Below are positions 11,157-23,371 of a stretch of DNA of 64,000 bases, piece by piece; the stretch's first letter is position 1; each line of letters opens with the position of its first letter. The notes beneath the pieces are model-generated. The model made no database searches, had not been told where the DNA came from, and saw only the letters and a program-made list of their open reading frames with translations. The stretch lies in assembly GCA_000727475.1 (NCBI GenBank), contig KL647302.1, positions 1,559,234 to 1,623,233 on the forward strand, read 5' to 3'. The DNA comes from Sarcocystis neurona. Its lineage: Eukaryota; Apicomplexa; Conoidasida; Eucoccidiorida; Sarcocystidae. A program made the translations under genes and the position numbers.

Positions 11157-14100
11157 ATGGACGCGGCGGTCAAAGGGGAGAAGACAAGCAGCTCGCTAGA
11201 ACATGTGCCTCTCCGCGGCTCCCTCGCCGACCAACCCCACACCTCCAGCAGTTTTAGCGGCGGTCCGCCGCACAGCGCGGTCCCGACAACGTCGAGGAGT
11301 CGCAGCAGCGACAGCAGCAGCAGCACCGCAGTAGGCGGCAGCAGCAGTTGCGAGAGCAGTGCGGGGAGCACCGACGGCAGCGAGACAGCGGGCTGCAGGA
11401 CGGAGCCTGAGGCAGCAGCAGCGTTCGCGGGAAGGCAGCAGCAACAGCAGCGAGGCAGCAGTGGGGGCACAGAAGAGTCTCTTTCTGGAGCTGAGGCGGA
11501 GAGGGTCGAAGCAACAGCAGACGCGTCAGCGGAGAAGGAGCGACGGCAGGAACGAAAGCAGCAGTCTCTGCAGCAGGTGGCTGCGGCAGAGCAAGGCGCA
11601 CTTCCCGTAGAGCGAGCGACATTAGAAGCCGCAGCGAAGGAAGCGGAAGCAGCTGCGGCAGCAGACGAAACACGTGCAGCAGGAGGAGGGCAGACGTTTG
11701 GGGCAACAGCAGCGGATGCCGCACCAGCAGGTACGGAGCTGGCAGCAGGATCAGCAGCGGAAGCTGGACAGACAGCGATTCAAGCGGGCGGCGCGGCAGC
11801 AGCCAGGGACGCTGCAGTAGCAGCAGCAGCAGCAGTAGCAGCAAGCGTTGCCGCCGCCGCAGCAGCAGCAGCAACAGTAGTAGCGTCAGGGAGCGCATCC
11901 GCACCAGCAGCAGAAGGCGAAGCAGGAGGAGCAGGGGAAGGGGCAGTGGCGACGGCAGCAGAAGCAGAAGCGGGAATAAAGAAGGTCGGCGCGATGATAA
12001 CGTACGGGACAGCAGATACTGACGCGAGCCGAGTTGCTGCGGCGGCGGCGATGGTGGGGGCTGCAGCGGAACAGCAGCAGCAGCCGCAGCCGCAGGACGC
12101 CTTCGGGGCCACCACCAGCAGAGCAGCAGCGTCGCGCAAGCGAAAGGCAGACGTTTATTTGCCGGACGGAGATGCAGAGACGATGGACCGTTTAAAAAAG
12201 AAACTCGAGAGTCTCACGAAGGAACAAATGAAAATTCTGCTTGCCAAAGCCTGCGTTCAGTACCCGGGTACCACCCCCACTTCTCACGCGAAAGCGGCAC
12301 GCATGCATCAAAGCATACATATACGTATATGTATATTTCTGTCTCTGCGGTGTCCACACGAGTGTCTAGAGTTGCCGCTATACGCAGTATATCCATTTGT
12401 ACATATGTGTATTTCTGTCTCCCACTCTCTCTGTCGCTCTACATGCGCTCCCTGTGTAGTTGCTGACGTACGCCGTATATATATGTTTCCCCTCCTTTCT
12501 GTTTCTGAATGCAGCAGCATGTATGTAGCTACACTGCCACACACAGTTCTTCTACGTATGTATCCACTGCGTACAGGACCTCGTGCGTGCTTTTCTGTGA
12601 AGAGCTGCCGCTCGTGGGCGTCGAGGCAGGGGCTCACCAGTCCGCGGAAGGCCTCTTCTGGCTTTGCCGCGTACCCCTGTGTACACATACAAATACACGC
12701 GGGCAAGAATGTTTGTACCACAGCTATACACGTATATATATACACGCATGCAGGGACATCTGTAGCACAGCGATATATACACATATATATGTACATGTAT
12801 AAATGCACATACACGCAGGCAGGGATGTAGCTGCAGCACAGCTAGATATACGTATATATACACACGGGCAGGCAGGGATACCTGTAACACACGTATGTAT
12901 ACATATATATGCATATCGATCGTCTGTATAGAGAAACAGGCGCAGACAAGGATACCGGTCGCACAGGTATGTACGCATATATATATAACGCCGACATGGA
13001 TATCCGCAGCATATGTGTGCATACATACATATGCAGATACACGTAGGCGTGGATACTTGTAGCACAGGTGTATGTGTATGCACGCAGGCGTCGGGTACAG
13101 GCCGGTTCTGCTTCAGTTATATATATATGAAGCGATCGCTCTATAATCGAGGGCGGGGCACAGAAGTGGGGGGCTTCTTCTTGTCCGCCTGGACGTCTGC
13201 GTATGTAGGACTCGTGCCAGCCAGAATCCACTTGCATGCGTTGTAGCCGTTTGAATGGGACGCGCCGGCGAAATGAGAACGTCCACGACCGTCTTCGTAG
13301 GAGCCGCGGCGGAGGGTGGTGGCACACGGTGTACGTACACTCCGTCGCATGTAGGAAGATGTCCACAGAAACCAGGCGTGGGGTCGGGGGGAGGGGGGTC
13401 GCGGGGGGATGAAGCCCTTGTGTCTGGCCAAGAATGCTTGCGAGTGCGGTGTACGTACACCACCTTAGACCGCATACTTGTGTTTCTATGCGAGTATGTC
13501 TGCAGTCATGGAGAGCGTCAGTTGGTGGGGTTTGTCAGGCATCTCCATCACCTAATACATGGCTCGCGTGTGTGTACATCCATATACCTATACATGTGGA
13601 TACTACTACAAATACTGCTTATATACCTATATATATATGTATGTATACGTATATATATATATGTGTATCACGTATGTCTGTATGTATGCGTGTATATTAG
13701 ACTGCTGCGGAGGGCGTCGTCTACACATTTGGCGGTGCATGCGTGTGTGTACGGGCACGTGCAGGCTGCAGATGTCGGTGTGTACGTCTGTCCTTCGCAC
13801 ATGTCTACACGCAGGTGTATAGATATATTTACGTACTGCATGCGAGTATGTATACATATGTGGGCGTGTATTTATATTGCAGACACAAATGTGTACATAC
13901 GCAGGCAGATGTACGTATGTATGTGTGTTTCGCAGGCGTGTGTGTGTACACACCTTATACACGTGTATGTACATATGTACTGCAGGGATGTCTCTGTGCA
14001 TGCGCACGACGTTTAGGTCTCCATATATGTGGACAGATATAGCAGGCAGACGTGTGCAGATATATATGTGTGTAGGTGGGTGCGTAGGGACGGGACACCA

Positions 14101-17100
14101 CCATGCGTGTGAAGTTGTGCGTTGGAAACGTCGTTTCGTGAGGCCGCAGAACGTCGTGGAAGCTGCGACGACTTCGTCTCGCCGGACGTGCTGCGCGGGG
14201 AGGGCGCCTGCATGCATGCGAGTGCCGCTGTGTGTTGGTGCAGTGGGTGAAGGAACTTCTGTACAGCAGCAACGTGTGGAGCGACAACGTTTCCACACTC
14301 ATCTCCACACACGTATACATACATTTCTGGGGACGAATATATCTCCATGTTTGTACGCCCATGTAAATATATGTACTACCGTGTATAACGACCCTGGTGA
14401 CACATCTGTGTACGTCTTTTACCATATGTGAATGTGTATGCGTATACCTTTTCACACTCATGGACATTATATATATAGGCATATGTATATATATATGTAT
14501 ATGCATATTACGATGTGTGTACGTGGGTACGTATATATATCTGTACATAATACCATACATTTATATACGTACATATTATCACATGTATGTTGTTCCGCCT
14601 ATGTACGTGTATGTGTCTATCTGTTTGGGTACATCTCCTGAAACCACGTTGAAATATATGTATACGTGTATGCATACGTATCGTCACATGCATCTATATG
14701 TATACGTGTGTTTTTTACGCATATGTATATGTGTACGGATGCCCACAATCTCTGGGAACTAACACCATACACATACACGCCCTCCCATATGTGTCGGTGT
14801 GTATGTTGTATGCCACACATATATATGTGTATGTGCTGCAGCGTATGCGGGATGGCGGTCGCATGCATGTGTGTGTGCTAGGAATGCGGGCGTGTGCTTC
14901 TACCTGCGATACACCTGCATGCAGCTGGAAGGCACGCGTGGACGTAGGACGTCTGTTGCTCTCTGTGTCATCGGGGCTCTTTTTTAGTGCTTTTGTATAT
15001 GTGTATGTGTGTATGTAGAGGCCACAGGTTGATACACGGCGCAGAGAGGTGTGTCGCCTGCGCACCGTCCCCTCCGGCCCGTGCCTGTCTCTCTCCGTTC
15101 AAAATTCGTCACGTCTCTCTCTTTCTTGACTCCGCTGCTGCTGTTTCTGCGTCGCTGCGCCAGCGTGATTTACTGAAGAAGTAAAGGACTGGGGCAGCAG
15201 CAACGCGCACGTCGGTGTGTCTGCGTGCGTATGGGTCCGTCTGCGCCCGCGTGTACGGGAGGGGGAGGGAGAGCAGAAGCAGCAGCAGCAGCTGCAGGAA
15301 GAGCGACACGCGTTAATATGACGCGTAGCGCAGAGAGCTGGCATGCACTTTTTGGCGTGCAGACCGATGGGATCCCTGCGACTGGTGGCGTGTGTATGTG
15401 TGTGTGGGCAACAGCAACACCGTCGCAGGAGCTGCGTTGCTATATGTTGGAGCTGCGCTGTTATATCTTCAGAGAGCAGCCCCCGCCGCATATGTGAATA
15501 CTGACGTCCGCAGGCACGTGGGTGTCAATAGTACCTGCGCGTGTCCTGCTGCTATGTCTGTCTTAGGACAGCGATTCTTGACGCACAGGCATGCGCGCCT
15601 TTGATTCTTGCTGCTTTGCATGCGGGGCTCCTGGGGAGCCTTTCGAACCGCAGTCGTTGGCTTAAATATGCATGCGGTGACGGAGAATCTTGGTATTTTG
15701 CAGACCGGGACTGTGCGCAGCAAAGTGGTCCGCGTGGGTTTGTGTGTGAAGGGGAGGGGGGCGAAAAAGAGGCGTGCATGCCCACACACGCACACGTGCC
15801 GGGGTGTACGGGGCAGACGCAGTCTTTTTCCGCATGCGCAGCACCAGTCGCGGATGTCAGACGCGCCTTTTTTTGGCGAAGGGATGCAGTCTTTGTGTCA
15901 GGAATTTGCTGGGAGGGGGACATGCAGACGGTGTACAGCAGCAAAGCTGCATGCGCGTTCGTCGACACATGCGTCTCGGCCTCTGCATGCGACACCGGAT
16001 ACGTGTAGGTGTGCGGTCAAGAGAGAGAGAGGATTAGGCTGGGCGAGAGGGAGAAACAGCAGCAGCAGCACGGCGTCCGTGTAGGGTGCAGAAGAGGAAG
16101 CACGCGACCTTCTACGCGAACCTGGTCGCACGGGTAAACAGCAGCATATGGTGTACTCTCGACACAGAGGTGCATGTGCGGCCTGCGCACGTTTGTCAAC
16201 GTGGCCTGCGAGCTCTGCGGAGAACAGCAGGCACTGCGTCGTGTGAGGCAGCCGTTAGGAGTTGTGCCGTCTTCGCAGCAGCAGCAGGGGCGTCTGCATG
16301 CGTTGCCGTCTCCCTCTGCATTTCCGCTGGACGCCGCCACCCCAGGGCGTCACCTCATAGGAGGCTGCATTACCCCTGGCGTCTCCGCGTCTTCTTCTAT
16401 AGAACAAGAGCCTTCCCGGTTTATATCTTTTCCTCTTTTTCTCTCTTACCTCGTCCTCTCACTCTCTGCCGACAAAAACGTACGCGTGCGTGTTGCAGAC
16501 ACCTGCAACACAGCCACACGTGAGTACGACTAAATATATATGTGCATTTACATGTATGTGCATACATGAATATCTCGTACGTGTATCCGTTTGCACATAT
16601 TCAATATATACATATGTGTATGTGTACATGTGTGCATGTACGTCCACCCTATATGTATACTCATTTCCACAACATATGTACGTGTATGTAGGTATACAGG
16701 TATATATTGTGAAAGGTGGAAAACTCTGTGAGAATTCGGACTGCGTGTTTTGCACTGCTTTTTTAGCCGTGGAGATGGCGCTCAACAGCATTATCGAGGC
16801 AGATCCTGCGTCCCGGCGGCTGATGATAAGAAACGTTGCTTTTACGACGACAGAACAAGCTCTTCGAGAAAAACTCGAGTCCTTCGGGGAGATAGAAGAC
16901 TTCAAATTAGTTGTTGAAAGAACTTCTGGTACGGCTTCCACACAGGCATTCCGCAGAGGGAGGCACACTCTGCCTGCATGCGTTCGTGCGTGTGTGTAGT
17001 CTGTACAAAGTCGTCGTAGAGCCGCGTTCTACAAAGAGACAGAGAGAAGCAGAAAGGTGGCCACTAGAGACTACCAAAAAGAGAGAGACGGCGAGGATGG

Positions 17101-20100
17101 TGGGCAGTGGGGACTTTATCAAAGACAGAGATGGAGGAAGGTGGGTAGGAGGTGTGTGAGTGAGCGCCGAACACGGGGCCACAGAAGGGAGAGTGGAAGG
17201 AAGGAAAGGGTGGTAGGAAGAGAGAAGAGAGAAGGGGGATAGAAGGGGCAGACAGATAGAGATAGAAGGCACAGACAGACAGATAGAGATAGAGGGAACA
17301 GACAGATAGAGATGGGACAGACAGACATAGAGATAGAAGGGACAGCGATAGAAATAGAAGGGGCAGACAGAGATAGAGGTCGGACAGACAGAGACATAGA
17401 AGGGACAGAACGAGATATAGATGGGACAGACTGAGACATAGATGGGACAGACTGAGGTATAGAAGGGACATACAGAGAGATTTCAACGGGACAGACAGAT
17501 AGAGAGATTTTGAAGGGACAGACAGAGAGAGGGCGTGAAGAAGGGATGATGGGAGAGAAATAGAGAGAGCGATGAGTGGCAAAGAGACGTTTATATAGAT
17601 AGGTATGTGGGTCCTCCACATATGGAAACTTGCTGCTCCATACGGAGAGGGCAGTTGGTGTGTACGTATATGTGTCTCCCTGTGTATACAGAGGCAGCGA
17701 GAGTGAGGGTGATATGTGCGGTGTGTGCGTCTATGTGTGCGGGTATTGTGTACCCTGTCTATACAGAGAGAAGAGAGACGCATATCGCTGAAGCGGAAAC
17801 CTCGGCATTTTTTGTACACACGTCTACGGAGAGAGATTGAAGTTTCGCCGTCTCTCCCTGTATTATATACACAGACACATACATATGTGCACATGTACAT
17901 GTAGGTGGAGATTGAGACGAACGGAGACGTTTTTGAGCCAAGTGAAGAGAGAAAGAGTGAGCTGTGTATTTATGTGTATACACGCCTGTGTATATCTGTC
18001 TCTATATATGTGTGTGAATATACCTTTGTATATGTGTATGTAGTGAGCTGGGCGTATATATGTGTGTACGTGCCTGTGTCTGTCTATATATACTATGTCT
18101 GTTGATATATGTGTGAATACGTATATGTAGTATTCTCTCTTTTTTTCTATATATGTGTGTATTATACTTGCGGGGTTGCATGTACGGTGTGGGATCGTGG
18201 AGCAACAAAGAAACGCTCTGAATAGAAACTTGGGCAGAGACGCGGAAGCGCAGGGGAGGGGCGCAAACGGCGCTGTATAACACACACGCAGATTTCGAGT
18301 CTAGATCCATATACATATATATATATGTATATCTGTGTGTATATACATACACATATATATATACGTCTTGTAGAACCACATGTGTATACACGTATGTAAA
18401 TGTACTTTTTGGTATTTACAGAGACCACCCCTTCCAGATTCACACATACACATATAGACGTACTGTCTGATATTTATACGCAGACTTCGCGCTCGGTTTG
18501 TGTATATGTGTGGGGAGTGAGTGTATGTGTTCGAGGAGAAGTCTTCAGATATGTTTTAGCACTTCGCCAGATGTGAAGAATGACGCTCCCGCAAAGAAGA
18601 GACCAAAACGTGTCGAGGGCGACATCATCAACGGCCACACCATCAACACTACGAATGTCAGATGTGTGGAGATTTACGTGTTCGTATGTACGCACAAACT
18701 CTCATACACGCGTGATTCGTATATATACATGTATATATAGAAAGAGGGAGAGTGTTCTGAGTATGTACATATATGTATGTATATGTGTGTACGTATGTGC
18801 ATGCGGGCTTGTGTCTACTTACGCATTTACACACAGACGACCACGTAAATATGGACTGATGTTTGTATACACAAGTAGTGATGTATCTGCATGCAGGTCA
18901 TCGCGTATATACATATGCACACATATATATATATGTGTATAGATATATGTCTGTGCGTACAGACCCACGCGTACACGCATACATATATATATATATTTGA
19001 TTACGCATATAGGTATTTATATTGATACTTGCGTTTCCGTGCGCGTGTATTTCCCGTGTAGATATGTACGTGAAGTGCTTGAAATGGCAACTGAGAGAAA
19101 TGACGGTGGAGGTTCGTAGTCATCGATGGACTCACACAGTATAAAGATATATATATATATATATGTGGACACAAGTGCGTACCTACGGGGAAGGTATATA
19201 TATATATGTATTACAGTAGGCGTTTGTGCGTATCCATACATATATATATGTGAAGAAACGTAGTCAGCGATGTGCTTGTACGTCATACATCTGTACACTC
19301 GGGGAAGGTATATATGTATATTCTAATACTCCATTGTACATATCGATTTGTATATGTAGTAAGTGGAGAAACGTAGTCGTCCAAGTACTCACACAGTGTA
19401 CGTACACATGTATATATACATGCGTAGCTCTGGGAGATATATATATATGTATAAAAGCTGGTACGCATTTGTGCATATCCGTACATATATGTGTGTGAAG
19501 AATAGTAGTCAGTGACGTACCCATACAGTATACATATATGTATATATGTGAACTTGCGTAACTCTTGGGAAGATATACGTATATGTGTACGCACGTGCGC
19601 ATTTGTAGATAACCACACATATATGTGGATATAGGCGGAGGAGCGTAGTCAGCGAAGTCCTCATACAATGTATATACATATATATGTATATATATATAGG
19701 TACGCGTGCATACGTTTGGGCGGATGCAAATGTCCTTATATAGATACATGTGTTCTAGTCCGTATTTGTCCACATGTGTACGGGTACACGTGTCCATATG
19801 TATGGATTCTGTGTAGTAGCAGAGTTTTGCATATCCTTCCGTATGTGAGTAGACGCGTGTGTGTATGAGAGCGTCGGCGGCGGTACACACACGTATGTAT
19901 GTCTTCTACCGACGCGGAGTGAATGTGTCTGTGTCTATGTATGTATGTGTGTGAATGCGGGAGATGGTTGGCCTGATGCACGCATTGTCTGGAAAACGGG
20001 TGTGGGTCTGCCTACGTGTGCCAGGACTGCGGTAGGAGAGACGCCGGGGCACCGACGTGTGGCTCTTTTTGAAGTAGGGACGCGTGAGTAAAGAACAGGT

Positions 20101-23100
20101 GTGTCTCTCTGTCTGTGGGGGGGGCCGGACGAACGTTTCCTGTTTTCTTCACAGGACAAAACAAAGGGTTCGCCTTCGTCACGTACCGGGCGATGGAAAG
20201 TGTCCAACATATTTTGAACGAGCAGGTGGTGGTGGACGGCCGGCACTTGCAGGTGAAGCTTGCGTCCCAGCAGGACCCCATCAACGCGTTCAAGCGTAAG
20301 TTTTTGTGGCCCGCATGCATTCGAGACTTGTCTTCCTTTGTCGTTCGCCTCTCTTGTTTCCCCGCTGCGGCGTCCGGCACTTCGCGCTGCTGCTGCCGGC
20401 CGCGCGCACCTGCGTCCTCCACGGCAGAGCCACGGCTGCAGCACGTCTTCTTCGGGGTGGCGTCGGGGGGTCGACGCGGCATGTCTGCTGCGCGGGGGCC
20501 CGGCTGGTGGTGCAGCCGTGGAGGCGGGACGACCACCCAGCGGCAGCCGCTAAGAGACTCATCTGCGTGTACGAATGGCAGTTGTTTGCGTAGTTCCCCA
20601 TTCGCGAGTCCGAGGCCTCCGAGAGCGGTGCTCACGAATGCTTCCTTGCGCGCGTAACACACACAAGTATGACCATGTATTCAAGCATGTAAGTAGGTGT
20701 GTGTGTCTGTGTGTGTCACCGCGGGGGCGAGTCTCTCTGTATGGAGGAAATATGTCGGTGTGTGGAATTGCCAGGGTGAGAGTGTGTGGGTGTGTGTGTG
20801 GGGCTGGATATGCGTCTTGTTTGCCCACGTGTATATATGCTGCTCCTTGCGGCGTGTAGTGCGTGTGGCTGCCTGCGCGTCCTCTTCGTGTGGGGACGTG
20901 GGTATATCTGCGTCTCGCGATAGATGAGTGATGGGGTGCGCACGTGTCTCTCCGGCTTCGGGTGTACGTACAGGCGACACCGCCACGTGGACCTGTCTAA
21001 GTGTGTGTGAATAGACTTCTTTGATGCGTCTCTGGCTGCCGTTCCTTGCGGCGTCGGTGCGGGGGGGAGGGGAGAGAATCAAGTGAGGGAACGGGTTTCT
21101 GCAGGGTGTCGCGGAAGAATACCCGCCGTGTGTGTTTGTTTGTATGTAAAAATGCCTTGATCTGCCCGTATGTTTTGCGGTCCCTGGTGGGTTGCGTATA
21201 AAGTGTGTGTGTGTGTGTGTGTGTGCACTTGATGCGCGCGGGGCTCGCGCGTGGGGTTTGTTGTTGAGACGGGAAATTGGCTGCGTCGATGTGTGATGCC
21301 GAGTTTTTTCCGCGGACGCTGCGTGCAGGGTCGTTCCCGGGAGTTGTGCCGAGTTGTCGCTTGTTCGTGCGGAATGTGCCGGACACGTGCGACGATGAGC
21401 GCCTACGCGACGAATTCAGCGTCTTCGGAGAAATTCGGGAAGCCGTCATTATCCGCAGCAAAGAGGGAAAGAGCAAGGGCTACGGCTTCGTCGTCTTCGA
21501 AGAGCCCGAGGCGCTGATGAAAGCCACGTGCCAGAGCCAGCGCGTTATAGACGGTAGGAGTTGCACTGTGAGGGGATGTACGTGCACCAGGATGCGCGAG
21601 ACAACTGGGAAGAGACAGACAGAGACACAGACGAAGACACAAAGATGCAGACAGAGAGAGGAAGCGTTGCTGCGGAAGTGTCGTGTGTGAGGTGCCGGCG
21701 ACTCTGCTTTGTGTTGAGTCTGCTGCTGCCGCTGTTGGGACATAGCGCTGACGAACGGGGTCCGTGCAGCTGTGCGGAGGACGTGCCCTGCTGCAGCTGC
21801 TGCTGCCTTTGCTGCTGCGGGCGCGGTTTGTGTGTTTACCTGCGCAGCACCCTGTCGGGCGGGGTGTCCCGCGCCTTGCGGCTGCACCACCTTCTTCTGC
21901 GTGGATCTGATGCGGCCTCCTCTACCGTGTGCATGTGCGGTGTGCGGTTTCCTGCTGCTGCCGTTGTTGGCGTTTCTAGCTGTTGCCCTTGCGCTTCTTC
22001 CTCGCTCTTCTTCGACTGCGCCACTGCTGCGCCTCTACGTGTATGTGTCTTCTGTCTTCTGCTGCTGCCGCTGCTTCTGCCTATCCGACTGCTGGTGTTG
22101 TCGCCGCTGCCGTTAGGGGGGGGGGTTGGTGCTACTACTGCTCTGCGTGAGCGGGGTGTGTTGCGGCTGCGGCGCGTCTGCTGCTGTCACTGCTGCACGC
22201 GCGGTTCGCAGCTGCTTCTGCGGTTATGGGGCTCCGCCGGTGGCTAACCGCTGCTGTAAAGATGTCTCTCTGTGTGCAGGACAAGTGACCTTCGTCTCCG
22301 TGGCGTCAGAAACGCCCCGTCGCAATGGACAACAGCACCAGCAACAGGCGCAACTGCGGGGCTCCCCCGCTGCCGCAGTTCCTGGAGCTGCGGGATGGCC
22401 GCTTGGTATGTATTCCCGTGTGTATACGTCGTGGATGCCTGTCTACAAGCGTGCGCATACACGGGTGCATATATATATTTATATGTAATATGTGTGTGCG
22501 TGGAGAGCGAGAGACAGGAAGAAAAACGCAAGAGGACATGGAGATGATAGGGGTGTGGACGCGTGTGTGTGTACCCGACTGCGGGCCCGTCTGTGTGTAG
22601 AAACAGGAGAATTTTTTGAGCACCGGAAAGCGGCACAGAATCCCATGTGTATATATGGTGAGCGGAAGACGCTGCCATATGTATGTGTATATATATATAT
22701 ATATATATGCACATGTATGTAGTCTGTACTTGTCAGCAGACAGACAGGAAGACGGGATGGTGTTAGGTGAGTGCCAATCTCAACAGACGTGTAGGTCTTC
22801 TACTACGACGTGGGGGAGTAACATATTTCGACTGGGAAATGAAGAACGTTTTTTTGTCTGTTTGTGTCTCTCTTGCTCTCTCCTGTCTTTGTATATATCT
22901 GGTGGCTGGCCGTCCCCGACGAACACACGCCACAGGTGCTGAAGCTCTCAGGATACGTCTAGAAGAATTTCACTTGCATATCGCGGCGTGGACTTTCATC
23001 TCCTCCTTGATGTGTTCTCGTGCATGCGTGTGCGCGCGGGATTCTCCGTCTGACTGCAGATATAATACTCTGAGGCCGGCCGCGCATGCGTCCAGCATGT

Positions 23101-23371
23101 CCTACGCTGCGTGGTGCGCCTCTGTTGTTTTTTTTTACGCACACGTTTTGCAGGAACGACACCGCTAGCAGCGACAGCAAACCCGTATGTGCAGCAGATG
23201 GCGGCCCTCTCTCCGTCTCTTTACATGCAGCAATATCAGCAGCACTTCATGACAGCGTCGCAAGTGAACGCTGCTGTTGCCGCGGTGACGGCGCAGCAGC
23301 AGCAGCCCGGAGTGGGCGCCGCTGCTGCGCAGGCGCTGCAGCAACACGCGCAGCACGGAGGTCTTCGATAA
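11157..23371 (+). CDS. two-RRM RNA-binding protein, UBA2/hnRNP-like, six exons
   Basis: The product is a predicted nuclear or cytoplasmic mRNA-binding protein. Exons: 11157-12267, 16767-16928, 20155-20295, 21329-21553, 22280-22405 and 23154-23371. All introns are GT-AG and phase 1, and the sum is 1983 nt, giving 660 residues. Residues 1-340 are Ala/Ser/Gln/Glu-rich. A basic segment SRKRKADV may be a nuclear localisation signal. Residues 343-370 (LKKKLESLTKEQMKILLAKA) followed by IIEADPASRR match the helix that precedes RRM1 in plant UBA2 proteins. RRM1 has RNP2 LMIRNV (389-394) and RNP1 NKGFAFVTY (427-435). RRM2 has RNP2 LFVRNV (483-488) and RNP1 SKGYGFVVF (520-528). The C-terminus is Gln/Ala-rich. 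The ATG at 11157 is the first in frame. The domain call is firm; the exact RNA target is unknown. An additional small exon in intron 5 cannot be excluded. Confidence 0.92.
12670..13095 (+). repeat. minisatellite of about 60 bp units in RRM gene intron 1
   Basis: About seven diverged tandem units follow the pattern ACACGCAGGCAGGGATAC, then a TGTAGCACAG box, then TATGTATACATATATATG. Unit starts are near 12690, 12745, 12815, 12865, 12935, 12985 and 13035. Unit length is irregular. It lies wholly inside intron 1, so the - strand frames across it, with repeated Tyr/Val/Cys motifs, are not genes. Confidence 0.65.
13560..14860 (+). repeat. TA/TG/TGTA microsatellite-rich intron sequence
   Basis: The stretch is dominated by TATATATG, TGTATAC and TGTACG strings, giving Tyr/Ile/Val/Cys translations in all frames. 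A more complex island at about 14080-14300 has ordinary composition but no recognisable exon. The sequence is inside intron 1 of the RRM gene. Confidence 0.6.
14855..16305 (+). promoter_or_regulatory. cluster of GCATGC hexamers inside intron 1
   Basis: At least ten copies of the palindrome GCATGC lie here, including near 14861, 14917, 15342, 15589, 15618, 15669, 15776, 15833, 15950, 15984 and 16296. Chance would give fewer than one in this length at even base composition. TGCATGC-type sites are bound by ApiAP2 factors in related parasites, so a promoter or enhancer role is possible. This part is also less repetitive than the flanking intron, which would fit an internal promoter. No exon is recognised here. 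Confidence 0.35.
17240..17560 (+). repeat. purine-rich GACAGA/GATAGA minisatellite
   Basis: Diverged repeats of GGGACAGACAGAGATAGAAG run for about 320 bp, purine-rich on + with GACA, GATA and GAGA steps. Unit length varies from about 16 to 26 bases. The - strand frame through it reads as Leu/Ser/Pro/Tyr repeats and is a shadow. It lies in intron 2 of the RRM gene. Confidence 0.75.
17870..19010 (+). repeat. TA/TG microsatellites in RRM gene intron 2
   Basis: Alternating TATATG, TGTGTA and TATACG strings are interrupted by short complex islands at 18190-18290 and 18530-18670. The second island reads SPDVKNDAPAKKRPKR on +, but it lacks splice signals in the phase needed by the gene, and the flanking exons already join perfectly without it. 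Confidence 0.55.
19085..19690 (+). repeat. degenerate satellite, units of about 113-144 bp
   Basis: Five units share the core GAGAAACGTAGTCAGCGAWGT. The CGTAGTC box or its variant falls near 19115, 19259, 19372, 19503 and 19644. Each unit carries the same order of blocks: the core, then ACTCACACAGTRTA, a TATATA run, TGGGRAGATATA and GCRYTTGTGCATATCC. It lies in intron 2 of the RRM gene and is too diverged to code. Confidence 0.65.
21200..21226 (+). repeat. TG dinucleotide run
   Basis: A TG run of about 12 units lies in intron 3 of the RRM gene, some 100 bp upstream of exon 4. A TA run at about 22687-22708 plays a similar role in intron 5. Confidence 0.8.
21720..22245 (+). repeat. CTG/TGC-rich block in RRM gene intron 4
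   Basis: CTG, TGC and GCT triplets recur on + immediately upstream of exon 5. Translations are Cys/Leu-rich. The two flanking RRM2 exons join in phase without it, so it is intronic. The orientation is opposite to the CAG tracts of exon 1. Confidence 0.6.

Noticed and set aside
12308..13366. Long - strand frames with repeated Tyr/Ile/Cys/Val motifs
   Set aside because: They lie in a minisatellite inside intron 1 of the RRM gene, and the repeat itself explains the open frames.
17064..17900. 278-codon - frame rich in Leu/Ser/Pro repeats
   Set aside because: It is the reverse complement of the purine-rich GACAGA array in intron 2 and has no non-repeat domain.
18530..18690. Frame PDVKNDAPAKKRPKR as an extra exon of the RRM gene
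   Set aside because: Exons 2 and 3 already join exactly within RRM1, and adding it would break the domain between its RNP2 and RNP1 motifs.
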